Shown piece after piece: positions 43,073 to 52,142 of a DNA stretch of 64,000 bases. The stretch's first letter is position 1, and each line of letters opens with the position of its first letter. The position numbers and the translations under genes are program-made. A model generated the notes under the pieces. The model was not told where the DNA came from. It saw only the letters and a program-made list of their open reading frames with translations, and did no database searches. Origin of the DNA: Scytonema millei VB511283 (GTDB taxonomy: Bacteria > Cyanobacteriota > Cyanobacteriia > Cyanobacteriales > Chroococcidiopsidaceae); assembly GCF_000817735.3 (NCBI RefSeq), contig NZ_JTJC03000009.1, positions 62,001 through 126,000 of the forward strand, in the 5' to 3' direction.

Positions 43073-43630
43073 GTGACTCAACACTGGGGAATGCCAAATA
43101 ATAGCGATCGCCCCATGTCAGACCGCGTGTCAGACCGCATGACAGACCAAGCCACTCACTATACCCTGCTTGGACTGCATCCCTCGGCATCGCCAATCGA
43201 AATTCGTCGTGCCTACCGACATCTCAGCAAACTTTATCACCCTGACACAACTGACTTACCTTCAGCAATTGCTACTGTCAAATTTCAGCAGCTCAACGAA
43301 GCATATGCCACGCTGAGCAATCCAGAACGGCGGACGAATTACGATATGCATATTGGCTATTCTCGTCTGTATGTCATCCAACCACCTCCAGATTTTCAGC
43401 GCGCAGCCTCACGACAAGACGGACGGCGTTCCTCTGCTTACCTCGACCCTACAGATCGTCCCCTGTCATCTGGAGAAGTGTTTGTCTTATTTATTTTGGG
43501 ATTGACCTTCATAGGTTGTATATTATTGGCGATCGCTATTGCTACGATCCGGGGTGATACCTTGCAAACTCCAGTCCCGCCAGCTCAGTTATCAATTGTC
43601 AGTTATCAGTTATCAGTAAAGAGTGGCTAG
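43073..43630 (+). CDS. J-domain (DnaJ-like) protein with one membrane span
   Basis: 185 residues from GTG 43073; internal ATGs at 43091 and 43115 are alternatives. The J domain (about 26-92) has HYTLLGLHPSASPIEIRRAYRHLSKLYHPDTT, with the HPD motif that stimulates Hsp70 ATPase. A hydrophobic segment (FVLFILGLTFIGCILLAIAIA, about 142-162) follows, so it is a membrane-anchored co-chaperone. The last dozen residues (SIVSYQLSVKSG) and the TAG stop are encoded by TCAGTTA/GTGGCTA spacer repeats, so the natural C-terminus may have been replaced. It precedes the DUF3143 gene by 54 bases. Confidence 0.88.
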   Translation: MTQHWGMPNNSDRPMSDRVSDRMTDQATHYTLLGLHPSASPIEIRRAYRHLSKLYHPDTTDLPSAIATVKFQQLNEAYATLSNPERRTNYDMHIGYSRLYVIQPPPDFQRAASRQDGRRSSAYLDPTDRPLSSGEVFVLFILGLTFIGCILLAIAIATIRGDTLQTPVPPAQLSIVSYQLSVKSG

Positions 43631-43684
43631 TGGCTGGTAGCTAGTTAATTCCAACTTACGACTTACGACTTACGACTTATTCAT

Positions 43685-43957
43685 ATGTCCTTACCTTCTG
43701 CCGATACTCCCTTATACAATCATCCTTTACCTCGAATCGAGCAGTGGTTGAAAGACCACGGTTGCCAACAAGACCAAAAGCAACTGCATTGCTGGCGCAT
43801 TCAAAAATCGAACTGGGAAGCCGAACTATGGCTAGATATCGACCAGTTGACGATCCGATACATTGATGCTGAAGGAGTAGGACAAGATATTCAACGCTCT
43901 TTTAAATATTCTCTCAGCCGGAAAGACGTAGAGCAGGCTGTATTTTCAGGTCCGTGA
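43685..43957 (+). CDS. DUF3143 family protein
   Basis: 90 residues of a cyanobacterial family of unknown function: PLYNHPLPRIEQWLKDHGCQQ, LHCWRI, WEAELWLDIDQLTIRYI. Soluble, alpha/beta composition. In many cyanobacteria this family, as I recall, neighbours a J-domain protein, and that is so here. An acidic surface and W-rich core suggest protein binding, which is inference. The ATG follows three ACTTACG units with no strong ribosome binding site, so it may depend on translation of the upstream gene. Confidence 0.8.
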   Translation: MSLPSADTPLYNHPLPRIEQWLKDHGCQQDQKQLHCWRIQKSNWEAELWLDIDQLTIRYIDAEGVGQDIQRSFKYSLSRKDVEQAVFSGP

Positions 43958-44020
43958 ATAGGAGCGAGGAGCGAAATAGGAGCGAGGAGCGAGGAGTGAG
44001 GAGTGAGGGAAAGAGCGTGG

Positions 44021-44104
44021 GGTGTAGGGTGTAGGGTGTAGGGTGTAGGGTGTAGGGTGTAGGGTGTAAGAATTTTGAATGCGTGAATGCGTGAATGCGT
44101 GAAT
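44021..44104. repeat. GGTGTAG heptamer array and GAATGCGT octamer array
   Basis: Seven units of GGTGTAG (the last GGTGTAA) at 44021-44069, then three units of the eight-base GAATGCGT and a partial one at 44077-44104. They lie between convergent DUF3143 and uppS genes. Confidence 0.9.
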
Positions 44105-44175
44105 TGTTTTGCTCCCTCAGCTCCCTCAGCTCTCTTGTTCCCCTCGCTCCTCACTCCTCACCCCTCACTCCCGAT

Positions 44176-44922
44176 CTACACTTTCCCAAACCGTCGTTCC
44201 CGTTGTTGGTAAGCAGCCAAAGCCCGATGAAACTCGGTGCGGTTGAAGTCGGGCCACAGAGACTCGGTAATATAAATTTCGGCATAAGCCATTTGCCAGA
44301 GGAGAAAATTACTGATGCGCATTTCTCCACTTGTGCGGATTAATAAGTCAGGATCGCTAATTCCAGCCGTGTAAAGGTGGCGCTCGAAGATTTCTTTGTC
44401 AATTTCTTCTGGTTGGAGCAAACCTTGCTGTACTTGCTGGGCGATCGCTCGACAAGCGTGCAAAATTTCCTGTCTACCACCGTAATTCGTGGCAACAGTG
44501 AAGCGGATACCTCGATTCGACCTCGTTTCAGCCATCGATCGCTCGATTTCCGATTGGAGACTTCGCGGTAAAGCCTCCAAATCGCCTACAAACCGAATTT
44601 GGACGTTTTCCGCTAGCATTTCCTGCAATTCTTTCCGCAGAACGCGCTCGAACAAAGTCATCAAAAATTCCACTTCTTCTAACGGTCTGCCCCAATTTTC
44701 GGTCGAAAAGGCATACGCCGTTAATGCTTGTATACCCCAATCTCGACAACAGCGTAATAAATCTTTGAGAACATCTACCCCCCGTTTGTGTCCCATGATA
44801 CGGGGTAAACCCTGCTTTTTTGCCCACCTACCATTACCGTCCATAATTACTGCAACGTGTCTGGGCAGTTTTTCTTTTTCTAGATCGAGAGGCAATTGCA
44901 ACACAATCGGCTTTACAGTCAT
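44176..44922 (-). CDS. uppS: Isoprenyl transferase (undecaprenyl diphosphate synthase)
   Basis: 248-residue cis-prenyltransferase that extends farnesyl diphosphate with isopentenyl diphosphate to make the lipid carrier for peptidoglycan and other glycans. Conserved parts: [29 protein letters not shown] (catalytic Asp, G-N-G-R-W), [26 protein letters not shown] and the C-terminal [27 protein letters not shown]. Its start overlaps the cdaA stop by four bases (ATGA type), which implies translational coupling. Confidence 0.96.
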   Translation of the reverse strand: MTVKPIVLQLPLDLEKEKLPRHVAVIMDGNGRWAKKQGLPRIMGHKRGVDVLKDLLRCCRDWGIQALTAYAFSTENWGRPLEEVEFLMTLFERVLRKELQEMLAENVQIRFVGDLEALPRSLQSEIERSMAETRSNRGIRFTVATNYGGRQEILHACRAIAQQVQQGLLQPEEIDKEIFERHLYTAGISDPDLLIRTSGEMRISNFLLWQMAYAEIYITESLWPDFNRTEFHRALAAYQQRERRFGKV

Positions 44923-45857
44923 TTTTTATTTCGGGGAGACGCTGGTAAGTTTAGACCAAAAAGCGCAAAAAAACGAGTCATGAGAATCCTAACTCGGTTG
45001 CCAATTTGATTTACCAGACCGCGTATGCTTGGGGCTACAGCTTCCCGTTCCACAGCTGGCGAGAATCGAGCTTCCAACAATTCTTTCAGTTTACTGCTGG
45101 TCAGCGGTTTATTTAATATCCCCCGTTCTGCAAGCGAAATTGACCCTGTTTCTTCCGAAACGACCACGCATACGCAGTTTTCTACCTTCTCCGTGATACC
45201 TAAAGCGGCTCGATGGCGCGTCCCCAATTGACGAGGAGCTGGACGTTCGTAGAGGGGCAAAATCACCGCTGCTGCGACTACCCGCGAACCTCGAATCAAA
45301 CAAGCGCCGTCATGCAATGCTGTTTTTGGATGAAAAATTGTCAGTAAAATTTCTTTTGAAACTTCCGCATTTAACTTTACGCCTGGAACTTTGAGATCTC
45401 GCTCGTCAATGGGGCTGTCTGTTTCCAAAATGAGCAAAGCCCCGATGCGATTTTGAGACAGTTCTCTCACCGCATCTACGATTTCATCAATGACGCTATC
45501 AGGTTTGGGTACGATACGTCTTCCTGGCTGCAATAACTGTCGAAATTCTCCCCTACCCAATTGTTCTAAAAAACGGCGAAACTCAGATTGGAAAGTGACT
45601 GCCATTGCTACAGCAGAACCAACCACCAATTTCTCCAAGACAAAACTCAATAGCGGCAAACCCAGTCTGGCACTGATGGCAGAAGCAAGCATGAGGAGAA
45701 TAAAACCCCTGACCATCCACAAGGTGCGGCGCTCTCCAATAATGACCAGCACCATGTAGATTAGCGCCAAAACCAAGCCCAGATCGATAGCGTAAAATAA
45801 CAACGACTGAGTCCAGCCAAAGTCTGTTGTCAGCCATTGCTTCCACCAATCTCTCAT
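44919..45857 (-). CDS. cdaA: Diadenylate cyclase CdaA
   Basis: 312-residue membrane enzyme making cyclic di-AMP from two ATP. Three N-terminal membrane segments (about 14-95, [20 protein letters not shown] and following) precede a DAC domain. The catalytic motifs are [17 protein letters not shown] (DGA) and [10 protein letters not shown] (RHR). A C-terminal proline-ended extension follows, about 265-312. c-di-AMP controls potassium and osmotic balance and day/night physiology in cyanobacteria. It overlaps uppS by 4 bp. This CdaA-UppS coupling links the second messenger to envelope lipid synthesis. Confidence 0.95.
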   Translation of the reverse strand: MRDWWKQWLTTDFGWTQSLLFYAIDLGLVLALIYMVLVIIGERRTLWMVRGFILLMLASAISARLGLPLLSFVLEKLVVGSAVAMAVTFQSEFRRFLEQLGRGEFRQLLQPGRRIVPKPDSVIDEIVDAVRELSQNRIGALLILETDSPIDERDLKVPGVKLNAEVSKEILLTIFHPKTALHDGACLIRGSRVVAAAVILPLYERPAPRQLGTRHRAALGITEKVENCVCVVVSEETGSISLAERGILNKPLTSSKLKELLEARFSPAVEREAVAPSIRGLVNQIGNRVRILMTRFFALFGLNLPASPRNKK

Positions 45858-45960
45858 GAGCGAAATATGAAATCTGAAGAATTGAGTTTGTTGACGGTTG
45901 GCGGTTAACGGTTAGTGGCTGACGGTTAACGGTCAACTGTTAACTGCCAACCTTGTGTTC

Positions 45961-47385
45961 TTAGCCTAGTAATGAATTGGGCAGGCAATCTTGCCGAATT
46001 AAGTCTTGATAGGTTTCGCGCCGCAGAAGCAGCTTTGCTTCTTGGTTCGCTACTACCACTGCTGCTGGTCGGGGCAAGCGGTTGTAATTGGAAGCCATGC
46101 TGTAGTTATAAGCACCAGTTCCCATTACTACCAAAATATCCCCTGGTTCGGTTTGTGGTAAAGATGCCTCTTTTATTAGGATATCGCCTGACTCGCAGTG
46201 TTTTCCAGCTACTGTGACGGTTTCGCTGACTGGTGCGGACATTCGATTGGCAACTACAGCACGATAGAGCGATTGATAGGTAATCGGTCGAGGATTGTCG
46301 GACATGCCACCATCGATCGCCACATATGTCCGAATTTCCGGTACGGTTTTGCTAGAGCCAATCGTATAGGCAGTAACGCAAGCAGTACCGATTAGCGATC
46401 GCCCGGGTTCGCATAATAATTTTGGTAAAGGTAAGTTTTGGGACTCGCAGGCTGCTTTCACTGCTTGGCAAAGTGCTTGTACCCATTCGTCAATACTGGG
46501 TGGATCGTCGGATTCTGTATATCGAATTCCCAATCCACCTCCTAAATTTAACTCCGTAACTGGCAGTCCGTAACTTTTCGCTTTTTCCATCCACTGCACC
46601 ATCACCTCAGCCAAATCTTGATGGGGTTGGCGCTCGAAAATTTGCGAACCGATGTGGGCGTGCAATCCGACACAAGTTAAATTGGGTTGTTGTCCGATAA
46701 AGGCAAAAACTGCTTCAATTTGGTCGGGATCGAAACCAAATTTACTATCCAAATGCCCAGTTCTAATGTAATCGTGGGTGTGGCAGTCAATCCCTGGCGT
46801 TAATCGCAGCATTATCCGAGTTTGTTGTAGAGACGTTGCACGCAACGTCTCTACAATATTTACTAAGGACTTCAGCTCGTACCAGTTGTCTACTACAATC
46901 GTGCAGCCAGACTCAATCGCCAGCGACAATTCTTCTACAGATTTGTTGTTACCGTGAAAGTAGATAACTTCTGGCTTGACACCTGCTTGTAGTGCAGTAT
47001 AAAGTTCTCCTCCAGAAACGACATCAATACCCAAGCCTTCAGAGTGGGCGATCGCGCATACTCCCAAGCAACTCCAAGCTTTTGAGGCATAAAGTACCTG
47101 AAATTCACCAGGGTAATAGTTTTGAAATGCCGAGCGATACTGACGGCAAGCGCTGCGGAGGGTTTCTTCGTCTAGAATATATAGCGGCGAACCAAACTGC
47201 TGTACGAGTTTTGTCACATCGCAACCACCAATTTCTAGATGGTCGTGGCTGTTGATTCCTGCTGTCAGTGGTAAAAGTTCTTGGTTGGGCGATCGCTTAG
47301 CAGCGTCTCCATTGTTGCCGTTGTTTGCGTTATGAATATATTGACGACCGGAATTTTCGATTCCAGCGGGCTGAGTCGATAACAT
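45961..47385 (-). CDS. lysA: Diaminopimelate decarboxylase with in-frame palindrome
   Basis: 474-residue PLP enzyme that makes lysine from meso-diaminopimelate. Landmarks: the PLP lysine in FQVLYASKAWS, HGNNKSVEEL, LRLTPGIDCHTHDYIRTGHLDSKFGFD, GLHAHIGSQIF, NLGGGLGIRY, EPGRSLIG, and the CESGDIL cysteine near the substrate site. The N-terminal 45 residues are an asparagine-rich extension. Residues about 177-187 ([11 protein letters not shown]) are encoded by a perfect 32-bp palindrome at 46825-46856 and lie in a loop just before RIMLRL. The catalytic core looks intact, so the enzyme is presumably active. Confidence 0.96.
   Translation of the reverse strand: MLSTQPAGIENSGRQYIHNANNGNNGDAAKRSPNQELLPLTAGINSHDHLEIGGCDVTKLVQQFGSPLYILDEETLRSACRQYRSAFQNYYPGEFQVLYASKAWSCLGVCAIAHSEGLGIDVVSGGELYTALQAGVKPEVIYFHGNNKSVEELSLAIESGCTIVVDNWYELKSLVNIVETLRATSLQQTRIMLRLTPGIDCHTHDYIRTGHLDSKFGFDPDQIEAVFAFIGQQPNLTCVGLHAHIGSQIFERQPHQDLAEVMVQWMEKAKSYGLPVTELNLGGGLGIRYTESDDPPSIDEWVQALCQAVKAACESQNLPLPKLLCEPGRSLIGTACVTAYTIGSSKTVPEIRTYVAIDGGMSDNPRPITYQSLYRAVVANRMSAPVSETVTVAGKHCESGDILIKEASLPQTEPGDILVVMGTGAYNYSMASNYNRLPRPAAVVVANQEAKLLLRRETYQDLIRQDCLPNSLLG
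46825..46856 (-). repeat. 32-bp palindromic element inside lysA
   Basis: TTGTAGAGACGTTGC, two bases, GCAACGTCTCTACAA: 15-base perfect arms. On the coding strand it is base-for-base identical to the element at 61737 in anmK, loop included, but read in another frame. Confidence 0.95.
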
Positions 47386-47532
47386 AATCGTGTAAGCTAT
47401 CCTCTTGCAGGACGTGAGTGGGTCTAAACTTTAAGTTTACAATTGCAGCCTGTCAGTTATCAGTTGTCAGTTATCAGTGAGTAGTGAAAAAACAAACGAT
47501 CGATGACAAATGACCGCTACTCCCCATCCAGA

Positions 47533-48156
47533 ATGAGTGCTAGCCTGTCAATTCAACCAATATTGCCATCTGTCCTACCTGCGGTACTGGAACTCGACAA
47601 CCTTTGTTTCGGTAAACTGTGGACTCTCGAAGCCTATCAACGGGAAATAGACAGCCCAAATAGCGAGTTATTAGGGTTATTTCTTCAAAAAAACCAGGAT
47701 CGAGAAAATACTTACGACTTACGACTTACGACTTACGACTTACTCGCAATGGGCTGTCTCTGGGCAATTTTAGATGAAGCTCACATTACCTTGCTGGCGG
47801 TTCATCCCGATTACCAGGGACGAGGTTTGGGACAAGCACTGCTTTGGGGATTGATGCAGGTTGCACGCGATCGCGCTTTGTCACGAGCGACTTTGGAAGT
47901 GAGGGAATCTAATCAACCAGCTATCTCTCTTTACAGCAAATTTGGTTTTCAACTAGCTGGGCGCAGGCGGCGTTACTACAAAGATACGAATGAAGATGCC
48001 CTGATTCTGTGGCAGAGTAGGTTGCAACAACCGGAGTTTCAAGCCCAGTTGACAGGCTGGCACGATCTGGCAAGCGATCGCCTCCAACAATCTGGTTTCA
48101 GTTTAAACGTTCAAAAACTGGAGATTATTCATCCAGAGTCAAGAAATTTGAGCTAA
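47533..48156 (+). CDS. rimI: Ribosomal-protein-alanine acetyltransferase-like GNAT (RimI-type)
   Basis: 207 residues from ATG 47533; the ten extra codons upstream have no support. GNAT domain: acetyl-CoA loop VHPDYQGRGLGQALLWGL (Q/R-x2-G-x-G), then ATLEVRESNQPAISLYSKFGFQLAGRRRRYYKDTNEDAL, the classical RimI-like run. Residues about 58-70 (ENTYDLRLTTYDLL) are encoded by an ACTTACG heptamer array at 47711-47743, inserted before the strand AMGCLWAILDEAHI. A C-terminal extension of about 45 residues follows the domain. Located upstream of clpC. The exact substrate, N-terminal alanine of a ribosomal protein or another, is not proven. Confidence 0.86.
   Translation: MSASLSIQPILPSVLPAVLELDNLCFGKLWTLEAYQREIDSPNSELLGLFLQKNQDRENTYDLRLTTYDLLAMGCLWAILDEAHITLLAVHPDYQGRGLGQALLWGLMQVARDRALSRATLEVRESNQPAISLYSKFGFQLAGRRRRYYKDTNEDALILWQSRLQQPEFQAQLTGWHDLASDRLQQSGFSLNVQKLEIIHPESRNLS
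47711..47743 (+). repeat. ACTTACG heptamers inside the rimI-like gene
   Basis: Four or more units of CTTACGA in the reading frame. Because seven is not a multiple of three, all three frames are used in turn, giving TYDLRLTTYDLL without a stop. Confidence 0.9.
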
Positions 48157-48553
48157 AAAGCTTGACAAGTGACTGATTTTATCCACATAATTTCTGTTTG
48201 GAAGCAATTACGCGGCTGAAATACTGATGGATTTATCCCGAACTAAGAGCGACAAGCAATCGCTCTTTCAGGCTGAGTCAAGGACAGCAATTACAGCAGA
48301 TAAGCGGAGCTTCTGACTTGAGGCAAAAATTTTGACTGCATAAGGCGGTTTTTGCCAGGTTAGGTGGCGTAGTGACGCTCTCACAGATGAATTGCAAAGT
48401 AGGCGTGGATACAAAAACTATTAACAAAAGATAAAGATTGCGATCGCAGTAGGTGAATCCTGAGCTGGTTGTCGGTAATATCAATAGACAGCCAGATAAT
48501 TAGCATGTGCTAAAATCAGCGTACCGGCACGACTCAGGTGATGGAATACAGCC
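48157..48553. other. clpC upstream region
   Basis: 397 bases before clpC. A hairpin AGAGCGA-N7-TCGCTCT followed by TT lies at 48246-48266 and may end the rimI-like transcript. The rest should hold the clpC promoter. I see no CIRCE-type inverted repeat and no gene. Confidence 0.5.
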
Positions 48554-51028
48554 ATGTTTGAACGCTTCACAGAAAAAGCAATTAAGGTGATCATGCTGGC
48601 CCAGGAAGAAGCTCGCCGCCTGGGTCACAACTTCGTAGGCACAGAGCAGATCCTCCTGGGTCTGATTGGAGAAGGCACGGGCGTAGCAGCTAAAGTCCTC
48701 AAAACGATGGGTGTCAATCTCAAAGATGCCCGGATCGAAGTAGAGAAAATTATCGGACGCGGCTCGGGATTTGTAGCTGTAGAAATTCCCTTCACCCCAA
48801 GAGCGAAGCGGGTTCTGGAGCTATCTTTAGAAGAAGCTCGCCAATTAGGGCATAACTACATTGGCACTGAGCATCTCCTGTTGGGTCTGATCCGTGAAGG
48901 AGAAGGCGTAGCGGCTAGAGTGTTGGAAAACTTGGGAGTTGACCTATCGAAGGTACGCACTCAGGTAATTCGCATGTTGGGAGAAACGGCTGAAGTATCG
49001 GCAGGTTCCCAGTCTGGACGCACCAAGACCCCCACGTTGGACGAGTTCGGGTCCAATTTGACCCAAATGGCAGGAGAAGGCAAACTCGATCCTGTAGTCG
49101 GTCGTGAAAAAGAAATCGAGCGAGTGATTCAAATTCTGGGTCGGCGCACGAAAAACAATCCCGTGCTGATTGGGGAACCAGGGGTAGGTAAGACCGCGAT
49201 CGCCGAAGGTTTAGCCTCGCGGATCGCCAACAAAGACGTACCCGACATTTTGGAAGAAAAGCGCGTCGTCACCCTTGACATTGGCTTGCTGGTAGCAGGT
49301 ACGAAATATCGAGGTGAATTTGAAGAGCGCCTGAAGAAGATTATGGACGAAATCCGTTCTGCTGGGAACGTGATTTTGGTAATTGACGAGGTGCATACCC
49401 TCATCGGTGCGGGCGCAGCAGAAGGGGCGATCGATGCAGCAAATATCCTGAAGCCAGCCTTGGCACGGGGTGAATTGCAGTGTATTGGTGCGACAACCCT
49501 TGATGAATATCGCAAGCATATCGAGCGGGATGCAGCCCTAGAACGACGCTTCCAACCCGTGATGGTGGGCGAACCTTCCGTTGATGAAACTATTGAAATT
49601 CTCTTCGGACTGCGCGATCGCTACGAGCAGCACCACAAGCTGAAAATCTCCGATGCGGCGCTAGAAGCAGCAGCCAAACTGTCCGACCGTTATATTAGCG
49701 ATCGCTACCTGCCAGACAAAGCCATTGACTTAATTGACGAAGCAGGTTCGCGGGTACGGTTAATTAATTCCCAGTTACCGCCAGCGGCGAAGGAATTAGA
49801 TAAAGAACTGCGTCAGGTATTGAAAGAAAAAGACGATGCCGTTCGCACCCAAGACTTCGACCGGGCGGGAGAACTGCGCGATCGCGAAATGGAACTGAGA
49901 GCAGAAATTCGGGCGATCGCTCAATCCAAGACTGGTACTACTAAGAGCGAAGGTGAAGACTCCCCCGTAGTCACCGAAGAAGATATCGCTCAAATCGTGG
50001 CTTCTTGGACTGGCGTACCAGTTAACAAGCTGACTGAATCCGAGTCTGAAAAGCTGCTGCACATGGAAGACACCCTGCACCAGCGCTTGATCGGTCAAGA
50101 AGAGGCTGTAAAAGCAGTTTCTAAGGCAATTCGCCGCGCCCGCGTCGGCTTGAAGAATCCTAACCGTCCAATTGCTAGCTTCGTGTTCTCCGGTCCTACT
50201 GGGGTTGGTAAAACCGAGTTAACAAAATCTTTGGCGGCTTACTTCTTCGGTTCCGAAGATGCGATGATCCGCCTGGATATGTCGGAGTACATGGAACGGC
50301 ACACCGTTTCTAAATTAATTGGTTCGCCTCCTGGTTACGTCGGTTATAACGAAGGCGGACAGTTAACAGAAGCCGTGCGTCGTCGTCCTTATACCGTAGT
50401 GCTATTCGACGAAATTGAAAAAGCACACCCCGATGTCTTCAACATGCTATTGCAAATTTTGGAAGACGGGCGGTTAACGGATGCCAAGGGGCGTACTGTA
50501 GACTTCAAGAACACCTTGATCATTCTTACCTCTAACATTGGTTCTAAGGTAATTGAAAAAGGTGGCGGTGGAATCGGCTTTGAATTCTCTTCGGAAGATG
50601 CAGCGGAAACCCAATACAACCGCATTCGTTCCTTGGTAAACGAAGAATTGAAACAATACTTCCGTCCAGAGTTCCTCAACCGCTTGGATGAAATCATCGT
50701 CTTCCGTCAGTTGAGCAAGGCAGAGGTGAAAGAAATTGCCGATATCATGCTCAAGGAAGTCTTCGGACGCTTGGATGAGAAAGGCATTACCCTCACTGTT
50801 ACCGAACGATTCAAGGATCGCTTGGTAGAAGAAGGCTACAACCCCAGCTACGGTGCGAGACCATTACGCCGCGCCATTATGCGCCTGTTAGAAGATAGCT
50901 TGGCAGAAGAAATTTTGTCCGGTCGCATCAAAGAAGGCGATGAAGCTGTGGTGGATGTCGATGACACTGGTAATGTAAAAGTGTTATCGCAAGAGCGCAA
51001 AGAGTTATTGCCTCAAGCAGCCGAGTAA
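48554..51028 (+). CDS. clpC: ATP-dependent Clp protease ATPase subunit ClpC
   Basis: 824-residue AAA+ unfoldase that feeds ClpP/ClpR proteases. The N-domain has two Clp-N repeats (about 1-150). D1 has Walker [14 protein letters not shown] and Walker [12 protein letters not shown]. The UVR motif (about 420-455, [21 protein letters not shown]) marks ClpC rather than ClpB. D2 has [15 protein letters not shown] and a C-terminal D2-small domain. It is essential in studied cyanobacteria and plastids. AT-rich leader upstream, intrinsic terminator downstream. Confidence 0.97.
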   Translation: MFERFTEKAIKVIMLAQEEARRLGHNFVGTEQILLGLIGEGTGVAAKVLKTMGVNLKDARIEVEKIIGRGSGFVAVEIPFTPRAKRVLELSLEEARQLGHNYIGTEHLLLGLIREGEGVAARVLENLGVDLSKVRTQVIRMLGETAEVSAGSQSGRTKTPTLDEFGSNLTQMAGEGKLDPVVGREKEIERVIQILGRRTKNNPVLIGEPGVGKTAIAEGLASRIANKDVPDILEEKRVVTLDIGLLVAGTKYRGEFEERLKKIMDEIRSAGNVILVIDEVHTLIGAGAAEGAIDAANILKPALARGELQCIGATTLDEYRKHIERDAALERRFQPVMVGEPSVDETIEILFGLRDRYEQHHKLKISDAALEAAAKLSDRYISDRYLPDKAIDLIDEAGSRVRLINSQLPPAAKELDKELRQVLKEKDDAVRTQDFDRAGELRDREMELRAEIRAIAQSKTGTTKSEGEDSPVVTEEDIAQIVASWTGVPVNKLTESESEKLLHMEDTLHQRLIGQEEAVKAVSKAIRRARVGLKNPNRPIASFVFSGPTGVGKTELTKSLAAYFFGSEDAMIRLDMSEYMERHTVSKLIGSPPGYVGYNEGGQLTEAVRRRPYTVVLFDEIEKAHPDVFNMLLQILEDGRLTDAKGRTVDFKNTLIILTSNIGSKVIEKGGGGIGFEFSSEDAAETQYNRIRSLVNEELKQYFRPEFLNRLDEIIVFRQLSKAEVKEIADIMLKEVFGRLDEKGITLTVTERFKDRLVEEGYNPSYGARPLRRAIMRLLEDSLAEEILSGRIKEGDEAVVDVDDTGNVKVLSQERKELLPQAAE

Positions 51029-51075
51029 TTAGTTTAGTTAATTAGGCTAGCTCGATCGAGTAGATAATAAAGTAG

Positions 51076-51099
51076 GGTGGGCAATGCCCACCTTTTTTT
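51076..51099 (+). terminator. Intrinsic terminator of clpC
   Basis: GGTGGGC-aat-GCCCACC stem followed by seven T. The same hairpin, GGTGGGC-att-GCCCACC, recurs after moaE at 56074. Confidence 0.9.
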
Positions 51100-51169
51100 A
51101 TTTACTAATTTTTATTGGCTAATCGATAGTAGTGACTAGTCGTACCGTTACCTTCAGCTCAATACAAGT

Positions 51170-51910
51170 TTAATTTGCCTTCAACATTGCATTTTTAATA
51201 GCTTGATGCCCGAAATCATTAGGATGAATGAAATCGTTGCTAACTAAAGAATTAGCGCCACGATTGAGCATGTACTGGTAAACGTCTGCCCATTTCGTAT
51301 GATATCGCTGAGCGATCGCTTTTGTTGCATCCCGATATTGCCGATGTTTTGTAGTAGAACCTGCGTTATAGGGTGCGTAAAGAGAATAACCAGTGGGATT
51401 TATGTAAGGGGGAGAACCAATAACAATGTGACTGGAAGGGATTCCAGCTGAAATTAGTCCCGCTACTACTTCATCTAAATCATTTTGAAAATTCATTGTC
51501 GAAAAATAAGCTCCGTTGTAGCGCAGATCGTTTAAGCCGTAGAGAATATAAACATAATTAGGAGAGCGCTGAATGATATCTTGCTGATAGCGATCGCGAC
51601 CGTTGTTTGCTAAAATTGGAACAGTATTTTGTAAAACTGTAGCGGAAATTGCTTGGTTATCTTCTCGTAAATTCAAAGCATTTGCTACTAAAGTAGACCA
51701 GCGAGTGTTGCTATTTAATGCACCATCACCATATGTAATGCTATCACCAAAAAAAATTGCAACTTGATGACTAAAAGTTACACTCTTACTACTATGTACG
51801 ATTATTATTATCGCTACGCATAGTATACCTAGTAAAATCGGTTTTAGTAATAAGAAAACTGGCTGTTTGGAACGAGTTTTGTCACTGTTCAATAGAAATA
51901 CGCTCCTCAA
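51170..51910 (-). CDS. SGNH/GDSL-type hydrolase with N-terminal anchor
   Basis: 246 residues. An N-terminal hydrophobic helix (about 21-42, LLLKPILLGILCVAIIIIV) anchors or exports it. The SGNH blocks are FFGDSITYGDGAL (block I Ser in GDSI), the glycine in block II, YGLNDLRYNG (block III, G-x-N-D) and DFIHPNDFGHQA (block V, D-x2-H). So it is a likely periplasmic esterase, lipase or deacetylase acting on acylated glycans or lipids. AT-rich compared with flanking genes. Substrate unknown. Confidence 0.87.
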   Translation of the reverse strand: MRSVFLLNSDKTRSKQPVFLLLKPILLGILCVAIIIIVHSSKSVTFSHQVAIFFGDSITYGDGALNSNTRWSTLVANALNLREDNQAISATVLQNTVPILANNGRDRYQQDIIQRSPNYVYILYGLNDLRYNGAYFSTMNFQNDLDEVVAGLISAGIPSSHIVIGSPPYINPTGYSLYAPYNAGSTTKHRQYRDATKAIAQRYHTKWADVYQYMLNRGANSLVSNDFIHPNDFGHQAIKNAMLKAN

Positions 51911-52059
51911 CTGACGAGATTTTTTTCAAACTTGTAAATATATAGCGTTTCCTATCCTGAGAAAATATAGCAGGGAGCAGGGAGCAGAGAAAAAAACTTG
52001 GCTAATATTGCTCGTAGACAATTGAAATGTCCCGATCTATCCGCCTCTGTTATACATTC

Positions 52060-52122
52060 GTAGGGATGCACATCTGTGCGCCCCTACAGATCTATGTACC
52101 CCATCTAATGGAGAGTTATAGT
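52060..52122. repeat. GGGGCGCAC palindromic repeat, copy 4
   Basis: CGTAGGGATGCACATC-TGTGCGCCCCTAC then CAGATCTATGTACCCCATC and AGTTATAG, an element related to that at 42666 including the flank. Confidence 0.75.
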
Positions 52123-52142
52123 TAATTTTAAAATAACTATAG

